Below are positions 1 through 7,194 of a stretch of 63,955 nucleotides of DNA, one piece after another. The notes under the pieces were generated by a model. The model searched no databases. It saw nothing but the letters and a program-made list of their open reading frames with translations, and had not been told where the DNA came from. How positions within the stretch are numbered: position 1 is the first letter of the stretch; each line of letters opens with the position of its first letter. Where the stretch lies: positions 1 through 63,955 of the forward strand of contig NZ_JAOPWB010000301.1 of NCBI RefSeq assembly GCF_025965855.1, in the 5' to 3' direction. The stretch comes from Mycobacterium sp. GTDB lineage: Bacteria; Actinomycetota; Actinomycetes; Mycobacteriales; Mycobacteriaceae. Position numbers and translations under genes: made by a program.

Positions 1-761
1 AGCGTCGGGAACCGGTCGAAGACGCCGTCGAAGATCAGGCTCATGACCTGGTTGGCGGCGAGCAGCGCGTAGGTCACCATGAAATCGTGGTTGTAGCTGG
101 GCAGACCGACCGGCGGCGTCGGCAGCATCTCGTAGTTGCTGCGCGACAGGTGACAGCTCACCGTGATGTCGTGCTTGGTGGCGGCCTCCCAGATCGGGTT
201 GTACTTCGGGTGGCCCCATGACGGCCGCGGCTCGGCTTTGATCAGGATCTGCGCCATGTATGGATGGCCGGCCCACGTCTCGATCTCTCGGGCTGCGCCC
301 TCGGGATCCTCGACCGCGGCGCAGATCGAACCGCGCCAGCGCTCATGCCAGTTGTTGTGGCTGTCGAGCCAGTGGTTCGCCTGCCAGTGATTGAGGGCGG
401 TCGAGAACGCCTGGTGAGCCTCGGCCAGGCGCGGTGTGCGCCCACCGGGTTCCAGGATCGCGATGTCCGAACCCGCTTGCATGATCAGCTGCCGGAATGC
501 CATGTCCGGGTCGCTGCCGGGGAACTCACCGTCGGGGGGGAAGGTGTCGGTGCGCATCGCGAAGCTGTGTGCGTAGTCGGGAGCGTCGTAATAGATCAGC
601 TCGCCGACCCGGTGGTCGAGGAAGAACTTGCTGCGCCAGGGCTCGGGAATGTACTGGGTGATCTCGCCCCGTTTGGGCACCGGGTGGACATCCGAGTCGA
701 CGCACCGGACGGCTATGCGTTCGGCGGCGGGAACACGTTCCTGCATATGAGTCAGCGTCAT
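1..761 (-). CDS. Amidohydrolase family 2 protein (C-terminus cut off by window edge)
   Basis: The frame opens at an ATG (761) preceded by GAGGAGA and stays open for 253 codons to the left edge, so the C-terminus lies outside the window. The protein looks like a metal-dependent TIM-barrel amidohydrolase (Amidohydro_2 family): an N-terminal D24-V-H26-P metal-ligand segment is followed by the EGAAREIETWAGHP region, which aligns by eye with GALREIEKWRAHP in the neighbouring amidohydrolase. The two are therefore paralogues. It is the second gene of a leftward pair, 37 bp behind that paralogue, and is probably co-transcribed with it. Family members hydrolyse or decarboxylate cyclic acids; the substrate here is unknown. 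Confidence 0.85.
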   Translation of the reverse strand, partial: MTLTHMQERVPAAERIAVRCVDSDVHPVPKRGEITQYIPEPWRSKFFLDHRVGELIYYDAPDYAHSFAMRTDTFPPDGEFPGSDPDMAFRQLIMQAGSDIAILEPGGRTPRLAEAHQAFSTALNHWQANHWLDSHNNWHERWRGSICAAVEDPEGAAREIETWAGHPYMAQILIKAEPRPSWGHPKYNPIWEAATKHDITVSCHLSRSNYEMLPTPPVGLPSYNHDFMVTYALLAANQVMSLIFDGVFDRFPT

Positions 762-798
762 CTCTGTCTCCTCAGTCTCCCTTGTCCTAATTCTGCGA

Positions 799-1890
799 CT
801 AGCCGGCTGCCAGGTCGACCGAAACGTCGATCCCGTACAGGTTGGCCGCGTTGCGCCAGCACAATTTCTCGCGCTGTTCGGCGGACAGCGCTTTGGGCAC
901 CTTCGTGATGTCACCGCATTGCCAGTGCGGATAGCTGGAGCCGAACATCACCATGTCTTCCTTGCCGGTGAAGCCGAACCACGCGCCGGCGAACTCGGTA
1001 TCGCCCGGACCGTCGAGGCTGCCCTGCACGAAGTACACGTGCCCGGGGATGTAGTCGCTGGGGATTCGCGGTGCCCACGGCGTCTGTTCCAGGTGTGGCC
1101 GGCCGAACGTGTCCATCCGCCAGATGAATGGCGTGAGAAAGTCCGCGGCGCCGTCGGCCCAGACGAACTTCAGGCTCGAGAAGCGCTCGAACACGCCCTC
1201 GGCGATCATGTTCATCAGGTGATACAGGTAGTTCAGCGCCATGAAGCTGACGTATTGCTCGTAGGTCAGGGTGTGCCCGGACGGCGTCGGAGGAAAGCCG
1301 ATGCCCTCGCCCGTTTCGATGTGCACGGCGACCGGAAGGCCCGCGTCCGCGGCGGCCTCCCACAGCGGCCAGAACTGGGGTTTGCCGTACAGCTCGCGGG
1401 ATTGCAGCGGGACGCCGATCTGGACCACGCGCGGGTGGGCACGCCATTTCTCGATTTCGCGCAGCGCGCCGGCGATGTCGTCGGGGTTGACCCGGATGGT
1501 GCCGCGGAAACGCTCGCCGAACTCGGCGGACTCCAGCCAGCGCGACACCATCATTTCGTTGTGGGCGGCATGCAACGCGGTGCCCAGGTGGCGGTCGGGC
1601 ATGATGCCGCGTCCCATCGGATGCAGGATCGCCACGTCCACGCCGCGCTTCGAAAAGAGTTCGTTGGCAACGAATTCCGGATCCGAACCCGGATACTGGC
1701 GGTCCGGCCCCTCGGTATTCGGCGCGTATTCGCCGCCCGGCGCGCCGTACCAGTCCATCTCGTAGTCGGGGAAACCGCGGCTCTTGAAGGGCTCGCGCAA
1801 GACGGAGCGCAGCTCCTTGTTGGACGGAAAGAAGATGTGCACGCTCGCGTCGATCATCGGCGTACGTGAACCGTCAGCCTGTTCGATCAC
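799..1890 (-). CDS. Amidohydrolase family 2 protein
   Basis: This 363-residue protein starts at a GTG (1890) with AGGGGTGG five bases upstream; the frame could extend to 1974 but without a ribosome site. It has the Amidohydro_2 layout: an N-terminal MIDASVHIFFP strand, a mid-protein HPRVVQIGVPL strand and VHIETGEGIGFPP carrying a probable metal-ligand histidine. The usual D-x-H metal motif reads D-A-S-V-H, one residue longer than normal, so metal binding may differ. It is the first gene of a leftward pair with the paralogue at 1-761. An operator-like repeat lies at 1946-1962, consistent with the regulon described elsewhere in the window. Substrate unknown. Confidence 0.85.
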   Translation of the reverse strand: MIEQADGSRTPMIDASVHIFFPSNKELRSVLREPFKSRGFPDYEMDWYGAPGGEYAPNTEGPDRQYPGSDPEFVANELFSKRGVDVAILHPMGRGIMPDRHLGTALHAAHNEMMVSRWLESAEFGERFRGTIRVNPDDIAGALREIEKWRAHPRVVQIGVPLQSRELYGKPQFWPLWEAAADAGLPVAVHIETGEGIGFPPTPSGHTLTYEQYVSFMALNYLYHLMNMIAEGVFERFSSLKFVWADGAADFLTPFIWRMDTFGRPHLEQTPWAPRIPSDYIPGHVYFVQGSLDGPGDTEFAGAWFGFTGKEDMVMFGSSYPHWQCGDITKVPKALSAEQREKLCWRNAANLYGIDVSVDLAAG

Positions 1891-1945
1891 GAAAGCCACC
1901 CCTCGGCTCGGCAAGCCAGAGTGAGCCCTGTGAGGGCATCTGATA

Positions 1946-1962
1946 GATAATCTAACATTCTC
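1946..1962 (-). promoter_or_regulatory. Operator-like inverted repeat, variant spacing
   Basis: Read on the minus strand this is GAGAAT-gttag-ATTATC, arms that match the GAGAAT/ATTCTC repeat found elsewhere in the window in 11 of 12 positions but with a 5-base rather than 3-base spacer. It lies 55 bases upstream of the amidohydrolase start at 1890. The different spacer makes it less certain than the other copies. Confidence 0.4.
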
Positions 1963-2065
1963 GTCGGTCGCCAATCAACGGTGTTTCGGTAAGCGTTTCG
2001 GTTAATCATCGGCCCTGGTAGCCATCGATATTGCCGCCACTCTGGTAAGTAGCGTTCTTGAAAAG

Positions 2066-2080
2066 GATAATAGCATTCTC
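2066..2080 (-). promoter_or_regulatory. Operator-like inverted repeat GAGAAT-N3-ATTATC
   Basis: On the minus strand this reads GAGAATGCTATTATC. It differs by one base from the perfect repeat at 4991-5005 and shares even its GCT spacer. It could serve the leftward amidohydrolases (start 1890, 175 bases away) or the rightward membrane protein at 2270. Confidence 0.55.
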
Positions 2081-2269
2081 CATCTTGGCGACGGACGCTG
2101 ACCGTGTCCAAGCAGAAGGCCGAACCGGACCCCAGCGGACGTCGGTCTGACCACCTCGCCGGTACGATTCGTCGCGTGATCGCCGGATCGGGACGCACCT
2201 CGTGCATGCCCGTGTGTGCCAGATGCCGAGTCCGATCCCGGGTGAGTAACACGACCGCCGACTCAGCCG

Positions 2270-3046
2270 TTGCCAACGCCCGCAACGCCGCGCAATGAGG
2301 AACACGCGCGGACCGATGCCCAGACGTCGTCGCTATTTGTCTCACTCGATGGCCCCCGCGTCGTGAGGGCCGTGCACGCGTCCATGGTCCGCTGGGTCGG
2401 CCTCTTGTTCGTGGTCGGCGCGGCGCTGTTCGTGCTCGGTGTCCTGCTCTCGCTGCTACCCGCATTGCCGCCGCTGCTCTCGGCGGTGACCTACGCGGTT
2501 GGGGCGGTGTTCTTCACGACCGCCGCAACCCTTCAGTTAGTCCTCGCTCGACGAGAGCTGCCCGAGGCCGAGCGGCGCTCACTCCCTTTGCGCGCTCGCA
2601 CGACCGACTGGCTGGCCGCGGCCATCCAGTTGATAGGGACGGTGCTGTTCAACGTCAACACGATGGACGCCGCGGTAACCATCGGTGCGCGCCCGGAGCT
2701 CATCGACGTCGAGGTGTGGGTGCCTGACATCGTCGGCTCCGTCGCGTTCCTGGTCTCCTCGGCCATCGCGATCGTTCCCGAGGTCCGGGCCCGGCGCCAT
2801 TCCCACGTTGCAAACGCCTCGCAGCGCATCGCTTTCCTCAACTTCGCTGGATCCGTCCTGTTTCTCGCCTCGGCCGCGGGCGCACTGGTGCTGCGCTCGG
2901 GAGCCGACGTCAGTCTCCTGTGGGCCAACATCGGTACATTGTTCGGCGCCTTGTGCTTCCTGGTGGCCGCGTGGCTTTTCGGTTGGCCCCCTCCGCGGCC
3001 GCACCGCGCGCGGCGCCAGCTCAATTGCGAGGCACCTCCATCGTGA
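2270..3046 (+). CDS. Multi-pass membrane protein of unknown function
   Basis: This 258-residue protein has about six hydrophobic segments (roughly residues 40-65, 70-95, 115-135, 150-170, 185-210 and 215-240) and a short basic, proline-rich cytoplasmic tail. The repeated pattern of paired helices ending in LFGALCFLVAAWLF resembles small bacterial YrhK-like membrane proteins, but I cannot confirm the family. The start is uncertain: the ATG at 2270 has no good ribosome site, and an internal ATG near 2384 would still keep all helices. It stands alone between a divergent amidohydrolase pair and a convergent decayed locus. Function unknown. Confidence 0.7.
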   Translation: MPTPATPRNEEHARTDAQTSSLFVSLDGPRVVRAVHASMVRWVGLLFVVGAALFVLGVLLSLLPALPPLLSAVTYAVGAVFFTTAATLQLVLARRELPEAERRSLPLRARTTDWLAAAIQLIGTVLFNVNTMDAAVTIGARPELIDVEVWVPDIVGSVAFLVSSAIAIVPEVRARRHSHVANASQRIAFLNFAGSVLFLASAAGALVLRSGADVSLLWANIGTLFGALCFLVAAWLFGWPPPRPHRARRQLNCEAPPS

Positions 3047-3098
3047 GTCGCGCCAAAAGCACAGAGCACGAACGTGATTCACGACCGATAATGAGTTA

Positions 3099-3267
3099 CT
3101 AGCCTGGCGGCGGCGGGTCCGCCTGGTCCACCGTGACGCCGGCGGCCCTCTCGAACGGTTTGATCACCGTCGTGAAATCGGAATCCGGGCCTTCATCGCG
3201 GGCGGCGGCCTCCCTGGATGAGGCGACTTGCCATGGGACTGCCCATGTTCGCCAGCCCGATGACCAT
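3099..3267 (-). pseudogene. Remnant of a 3-hydroxyisobutyrate dehydrogenase-type gene (internal deletion)
   Basis: An intact gene start is visible at 3267: AGGAG, then ATG and MVIGLANMGSPMASRLI, the N-terminal Rossmann segment (G-L-x-x-M-G-x-P-M-A) of beta-hydroxyacid dehydrogenases. This frame stops after about 24 codons. In another frame the sequence continues as RDEGPDSDFTTVIKPFERAAG and ends at 3099, which resembles the C-terminal helix of the same family. The roughly 230 residues between are missing, so one internal deletion joined the two ends out of frame. It follows the carboxymuconolactone decarboxylase-like gene by 9 bp and was probably the last gene of that operon. Confidence 0.7.
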
Positions 3268-3276
3268 CGCGAACTC

Positions 3277-3657
3277 CTAGTCCTGGTCCACTTCGGCGAA
3301 CGCCTCACGCGCGATGCGAAAGCTGTCGACCGCGGCCGGTACACCGGCGTAGATGGCGACCTGGAGGACTATTTCGCGAATTTCATCGCGCGTGACGCCG
3401 TTGGTCAGGGCCGCCTTGATGTGCGTCCGTAATTCGTTGGGGCGGTTCAGGACCGAGATCATGGCCAGGTTGAGCATGCTGCGAGTCTTGAGGGCCAGAC
3501 CGTCGCGTCCCCAGACCGCGCCCCAGCAATACTCGGTGATGAGATCTTGCAGCGGCTTGGTGAAGTCATCCGCACCGGCTAATGCTTGGCTGACATACGC
3601 GTCACCCAGTACTGCCGAGCGAATCTCGAGTCCTCGTTGGTATGTGTCGTGATCCAA
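3277..3657 (-). CDS. Carboxymuconolactone decarboxylase (PcaC-like) family protein
   Basis: This 126-residue protein starts at a TTG (3657) behind a strong AAAGGAGG site. It matches the small all-helical CMD family in length and pattern: an early FTKPLQDLITEYCWGAVWGRD segment, then SMLNLAMISVLNRPNELRTHIKAALTNGVTRDEIREIVLQ. True PcaC decarboxylates 4-carboxymuconolactone in the beta-ketoadipate pathway, but many paralogues do other things. Here it is flanked on both sides by broken genes (HIBADH remnant downstream, ALDH remnant upstream), and its original upstream promoter seems to be deleted, so expression is doubtful although the reading frame is intact. Confidence 0.85.
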   Translation of the reverse strand: MDHDTYQRGLEIRSAVLGDAYVSQALAGADDFTKPLQDLITEYCWGAVWGRDGLALKTRSMLNLAMISVLNRPNELRTHIKAALTNGVTRDEIREIVLQVAIYAGVPAAVDSFRIAREAFAEVDQD

Positions 3658-3729
3658 TGGTTTTCCTCCTTTGGTGACCTGCGGCGCTGGGTTCGTTGCG
3701 AGGACGAATCGTACGCGTGCGCCGGTGCG

Positions 3730-3965
3730 TCACCGGCGCACGACGACGGTCTGGGTGGCGGTGAACATATCGAGCGCCCGGTTCCCCTCTCGCGGCCAAA
3801 CCCCGGACTTCTTGCAGCCTCCGCACGGCAGCTCCACGCCGCCGCCGGCACCGTACGTGTTGACATAGACCTGGCCGGCACGGGTCTCGGCCGCGAGTCG
3901 GTGTGCGCGGGCAGGTCGGTGGTCCACACCGCGCCCAGTAGCCCATACTGTGTGCGGTTGGCCGG
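3730..3965 (-). pseudogene. C-terminal fragment of an aldehyde dehydrogenase, frameshifted
   Basis: The minus strand encodes AGQVYVNTYGAGGGVELP, G-G-C-K-K-S-G and NRALDMFTATQTVVV, the typical C-terminal end of NAD(P)-dependent aldehyde dehydrogenases. Just upstream, in a different frame, it encodes YGLLGAVWTTDLPAH, the preceding stretch of the same family. A frameshift near 3900 therefore separates them, and everything N-terminal of this (about 400 residues, including the catalytic Cys) is absent. It sits 72 bp upstream of the CMD gene on the same strand, so it was probably the first gene of that operon. Confidence 0.75.
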
Positions 3966-3983
3966 CCGCGCCGCTGGCCGATT

Positions 3984-4070
3984 GCGGCATCCGCCGCAGC
4001 GCCGAAGAAGGAGCGCCACTTGCAGCACGCCGTCAATCTGTTCCTTCGGGGCATCCTGCCCCGCGACTGA
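3984..4070 (+). pseudogene. C-terminal fragment of a TetR-family regulator
   Basis: The plus strand encodes APKKERHLQHAVNLFLRGILPRD followed by a stop at 4068-4070. This matches in style the last helix of TetR-family repressors (RHLxHAVxLFLRGxLPRD). No helix-turn-helix region is present upstream; instead the sequence runs directly into the truncated, oppositely oriented aldehyde dehydrogenase fragment. The layout suggests that the TetR and ALDH genes were once divergent and that one deletion removed both 5' ends and the promoter between them. The segment is short, so the call is moderate. Confidence 0.5.
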
Positions 4071-4094
4071 ACCGCCACACAGACACCACCCGCA

Positions 4095-4841
4095 ATGGCA
4101 TTGCCCAGCCTCGTCCTGGTACACGGCGGCGCGCATGCCGCCGACTGCTGGGATCTCACCGTCGCCGAGTTGGCCAGCCAGGCACCCGAATTGCAAGTCC
4201 TCGCGGTCGACCTGCCCGGCCGGGCGGGCAGGCCGGCGGATCTGGCAACGGTCACGATCGCCGACTGGGTGGAGTCCGCGGTCGCCGACGTCGAGGACGC
4301 CGGGCTCGACGACGTTGTGGTCGTTGGGCATTCGATGGCCGGGCTGACCGTGCCGGGCATCGTCGCCAAGCTCGGGGCCGCGCGGGTGCGCGAGATGATT
4401 CTGCTGGCGGCGTTCGTCCCGCCGCAGGGAATGTCCGTAGTGGACACGCTGCGCGGACCCCTGGCTCCCCTGGCGAGATCGGCCGGCAGGGTCGAAAGAA
4501 GGTCGTTCCCAATGCCTGTCGCTCTGGCGCGATTCGCTTTCTGCAACGGCATGACGCGTGACCAGCGCAGGTTGACGTTATCCCGGCTGTGCATGGAGTC
4601 GCCAAACGTGATATTCGAATCTGCCGATCGCAGCGACCTGCCCGATGAGGTGCAGCGCACCTGGATCATGACGCTGCGCGATCGGGCCCTGTCGGTTCGG
4701 CAGCAGCTCACGGCAATCGAATCCCTCGGTGGCGTCGACACGATGGTCTGCGTCGACGGCTGCCACGACGTGATGTTCAGCGAACCCAAAGTGGTGGCCG
4801 CAATTCTGGCCGATCGCTGCCGGTTGCAGGCTGACAGCTAA
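4095..4841 (+). CDS. Alpha/beta hydrolase
   Basis: This 248-residue protein has the alpha/beta-hydrolase fold: an oxyanion-hole segment VHGGAH near residue 10, the nucleophile elbow G-H-S80-M-A-G and a probable catalytic histidine H224 in DGCHDVMF. It resembles the small esterase / methylesterase-like group, with a short lid around residues 120-160. It begins 24 bp after the TetR remnant and may have been transcribed with that regulator; no clear promoter remains. The substrate is unknown; neighbouring genes suggest acyl ester or CoA-linked metabolism. Confidence 0.85.
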   Translation: MALPSLVLVHGGAHAADCWDLTVAELASQAPELQVLAVDLPGRAGRPADLATVTIADWVESAVADVEDAGLDDVVVVGHSMAGLTVPGIVAKLGAARVREMILLAAFVPPQGMSVVDTLRGPLAPLARSAGRVERRSFPMPVALARFAFCNGMTRDQRRLTLSRLCMESPNVIFESADRSDLPDEVQRTWIMTLRDRALSVRQQLTAIESLGGVDTMVCVDGCHDVMFSEPKVVAAILADRCRLQADS

Positions 4842-4990
4842 GCCGTCGCCCGCTTTCCGAGTTCGTCAACCTCGACCTGGTGGGACGAACCGGCCGACCG
4901 GCTGCTGGCCACCAGCTAACCAGGGCGAACGCGCTTGTCGCACGCGGGCACACCCCAATAGCCGGTTCGGAGATTATTACTTCCGCGATA

Positions 4991-5005
4991 GAGAATGCTA
5001 TTCTC
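4991..5005. promoter_or_regulatory. Perfect operator-like inverted repeat GAGAAT-gct-ATTCTC
   Basis: A perfect 6-3-6 inverted repeat, flanked by CCGCG and GCGG, lies 31 bases before the acyl-CoA dehydrogenase start at 5037 and 15 bases before its ribosome site (AGGAGG). This position would overlap a -10 element. The same arms recur, perfect or nearly so, upstream of other catabolic genes in the window. Its size and symmetry suit a TetR-type dimer, but the regulator is not identified. Confidence 0.65.
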
Positions 5006-5036
5006 GCGGTGGCGGTGACGACAGGAGGCGGCCCGG

Positions 5037-6035
5037 ATGCTGTTGGAGTTCGATGCTGATCAGCGGCTGTGGCAGAAGACCGTTCGCGACGCCGTCGCCA
5101 AGCAGTGCCCGCCGTCGCTGGTGCGCAGCGTGGCCGAGGACGGCGTCGACCCGAGCCCGCTGTGGAAGTCCTATGTGGACCAGGGCTGGACGGAGCTGAA
5201 CGACTCGGCCAGCGCCGTGGAGCTGGCCATCGCGCTCGAGGAGTTGGGGCGCGCGACTGATCCCACCCCCTTCCTGGCGACGATGAGCCAATTCGCGCCG
5301 CTGGCCGCGGATCGGTTCGACCCGCACGAGGCCGGAACGGCCGTGCACAGCGGGGTATCGGCGCACCGAGATGCCGACGGGTGGGTGCTGGACGGCACGG
5401 CACGCCACGTCCTCGACGGCGATCGTGTCGACCGGTTGGCCGTGGTAACCGACGCCGGCGTGTTCGTCGTCGCGGCCAACCAGGTGTCGGCCCGTCGCTC
5501 GGCGGTCTTCGACCCCGTCCTTCACATCGCCGACCTGTCGTTCGGCGAAGTCCGGGTGCCCGACAGCGCCCGGCTCACCGTCGACGCGGAGCGTGCGCAG
5601 CACGTTGCGTTGACGGGCATGGCGATCACGATGGTCGGGGCGTGCCAACGCATCCTCGACCTGGTCCTCGACCACGTCCGCAGCCGTCAGCAATTCGGTG
5701 TGCCGATCGGTTCGTTCCAGGCCGTCCAGCACAAGGCCGCCGACATGCATATCGCGGTGGAACGCGCCCGCGCGCTGGCCTACTTCGCCGCGTTGACGAT
5801 CGCGGCCGACGATCCCCGGCGCCGGCTGGCGGCCGCGATGGCCAAGGCATCGGCGGGGGAGTGCCAGTCGCTCGTATTCCGCCACGGCCTACAGCTTTTC
5901 GGTGCCATGGGCTTCACCTGGGAGAACGACCTGCAGTTCGCGCTCAAGCGGGCCAAGGCGGGTGAGCTCATGCTCGGAGGCGCCGCGCAACACCGCGCGC
6001 GAATCGCAGAGGAATATCGTGCAGCTGACTTTTGA
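5037..6035 (+). CDS. Acyl-CoA dehydrogenase, short subunit
   Basis: This 332-residue FadE-type protein starts at an ATG behind AGGAGG. It shows the acyl-CoA dehydrogenase C-terminal helical domain (RQQFGVPIGSFQAVQHKAADM, around residues 219-239, and the HGLQLFGAMGFTWENDL segment near 285). The N-terminal and middle domains are shorter and more divergent than usual. Its stop overlaps the start of the next, full-length dehydrogenase by 17 bp. Adjacent short and full FadE genes in mycobacteria often encode the two halves of alpha2beta2 enzymes used on bulky CoA esters such as sterol side chains; I infer the same arrangement here. The gene follows a perfect operator-like repeat at 4991-5005. Confidence 0.85.
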   Translation: MLLEFDADQRLWQKTVRDAVAKQCPPSLVRSVAEDGVDPSPLWKSYVDQGWTELNDSASAVELAIALEELGRATDPTPFLATMSQFAPLAADRFDPHEAGTAVHSGVSAHRDADGWVLDGTARHVLDGDRVDRLAVVTDAGVFVVAANQVSARRSAVFDPVLHIADLSFGEVRVPDSARLTVDAERAQHVALTGMAITMVGACQRILDLVLDHVRSRQQFGVPIGSFQAVQHKAADMHIAVERARALAYFAALTIAADDPRRRLAAAMAKASAGECQSLVFRHGLQLFGAMGFTWENDLQFALKRAKAGELMLGGAAQHRARIAEEYRAADF

Positions 6036-7194
6036 CCCCGACGTCGAGGCGTTCCGGGCGGAGTTCGCCGCGTTCCTTGACGAAAACCTGCCTGACGCAA
6101 GCGAAACGCTGGAGCGCCCACGGTCGGTGTCGCATATGCCGCGGTGGGCGCGTCGTTGGCAGCGGCTGCTTTTCGAGAACGGCTGGCTGCTGCCGGGTCA
6201 GCCCCCGGAATACGGTGGGCGCAACGCGACGGTCATTCAGCAGTTCGTCTACCTTGAGGAACTAAGCCGCCGCCGGATCTACCACAGCTTCAACCCGCAG
6301 GGCGTGAATATCGTTGGGGCTTCGCTGTTGTCGTTCGGCAGCGACGAACAGAAGCAGCGCTGGGCGGTGCCGATCCTGCGAGCCGATATCACCGCTTCAC
6401 TCGGGATGAGCGAACCCAGCGCGGGCTCCGACCTGGCGTCGTTACGCACTCGCGCGGTGCTCGACGGTGATCACTTCGTGGTCAATGGGCAGAAGGTTTG
6501 GACTTCGGGCGCCCACGATGCCGACGTCTTGCTGACATTCGTGCGCACCAATCCAGATGCGCCGAAGCACAAGGGAATCAGTGCGCTAATCATCCCCACC
6601 GACACCCCGGGCCTGGTGCGCCGGCCGTTCCCGTCGATCTGCGGTGCCGATGATCTGGATTTCAACGAGGTGTTCTTCACCGATGTGCGGGTACCGGCGG
6701 AGAACCTGCTCGGTGAGCTCGACCAGGGGTGGCGGGTGGCCAACGGGTCGCTGGGGCACGAACGCACGATGATGTGGTTGGGTTTCGCCGATCGACTAGA
6801 CAACGTGATCGACGACTTCCACCCCAGCACCGAAGTCGAGCGCGACCAGTACGCCAGCACGATCATGGACAAGCAAGCGCTGCGCTTGTTGGGTTCGGTT
6901 GCCTTGGCGCGTGCCTCGCGCGGCGAAGACGACGTGGCCGCGATCTCGGTGCTCAAGCTGCTCGGGTCCGAGGCCGAGCTGCGTGGCATGGAGCTTGCGT
7001 TGACGTCCGCGGGATCCGACGGGCTGATCCACCCGGGGCAGACCGGCCCCTACGCGCCGATGAACCTGGACCACTATTTCGCCAGCTGGTTCGAGCGTTA
7101 CGCCCGAAGCTTTTCCGGCACCATCGCCGGCGGCACCTCGGAGATTCAGCGCAACATCATCGCTCAGCGAGTGCTCGGCCTGCCCCGCGGCTAG
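6019..7194 (+). CDS. Acyl-CoA dehydrogenase, full-length subunit
   Basis: The start is taken as a GTG at 6019 with AGAGGA just upstream, giving 391 residues; the frame is open further upstream inside the preceding gene but that part is a shadow. All three domains are visible: an N-terminal helical part, the middle beta domain with SLGMSEPSAGSDLAS and GQKVWTSGA, and the C-terminal FAD/CoA domain ending in GGTSEIQRNIIAQRVLGLPR. It overlaps the short dehydrogenase by 17 bp, which indicates translational coupling and a likely hetero-oligomer. It would carry out the first oxidation of a beta-oxidation cycle. Its end overlaps the convergent esterase gene by 4 bp. Confidence 0.9.
   Translation: MQLTFDPDVEAFRAEFAAFLDENLPDASETLERPRSVSHMPRWARRWQRLLFENGWLLPGQPPEYGGRNATVIQQFVYLEELSRRRIYHSFNPQGVNIVGASLLSFGSDEQKQRWAVPILRADITASLGMSEPSAGSDLASLRTRAVLDGDHFVVNGQKVWTSGAHDADVLLTFVRTNPDAPKHKGISALIIPTDTPGLVRRPFPSICGADDLDFNEVFFTDVRVPAENLLGELDQGWRVANGSLGHERTMMWLGFADRLDNVIDDFHPSTEVERDQYASTIMDKQALRLLGSVALARASRGEDDVAAISVLKLLGSEAELRGMELALTSAGSDGLIHPGQTGPYAPMNLDHYFASWFERYARSFSGTIAGGTSEIQRNIIAQRVLGLPRG

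Larger units (their letters stand above)
1891..2269. other. Intergenic region between divergent genes, with two operator-like repeats and a short direct repeat
   Basis: No convincing gene is present. A 64-codon frame on the plus strand (2104-2298) is not in frame with a neighbour and looks random. The region is noticeably more AT-rich than its surroundings. It contains operator-like repeats at 1946-1962 and 2066-2080 and two 12-base near-identical copies starting GTTTCGGT at 1983-1994 and 1995-2006. I expect the promoter for the leftward amidohydrolase pair here, and perhaps one for the rightward membrane protein. Confidence 0.6.

Noticed and set aside
2104..2298. 64-codon plus-strand frame upstream of the membrane protein
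   Set aside because: No ribosome site, odd composition (Arg, Cys, Ser), ends over the next gene's start; not supported.
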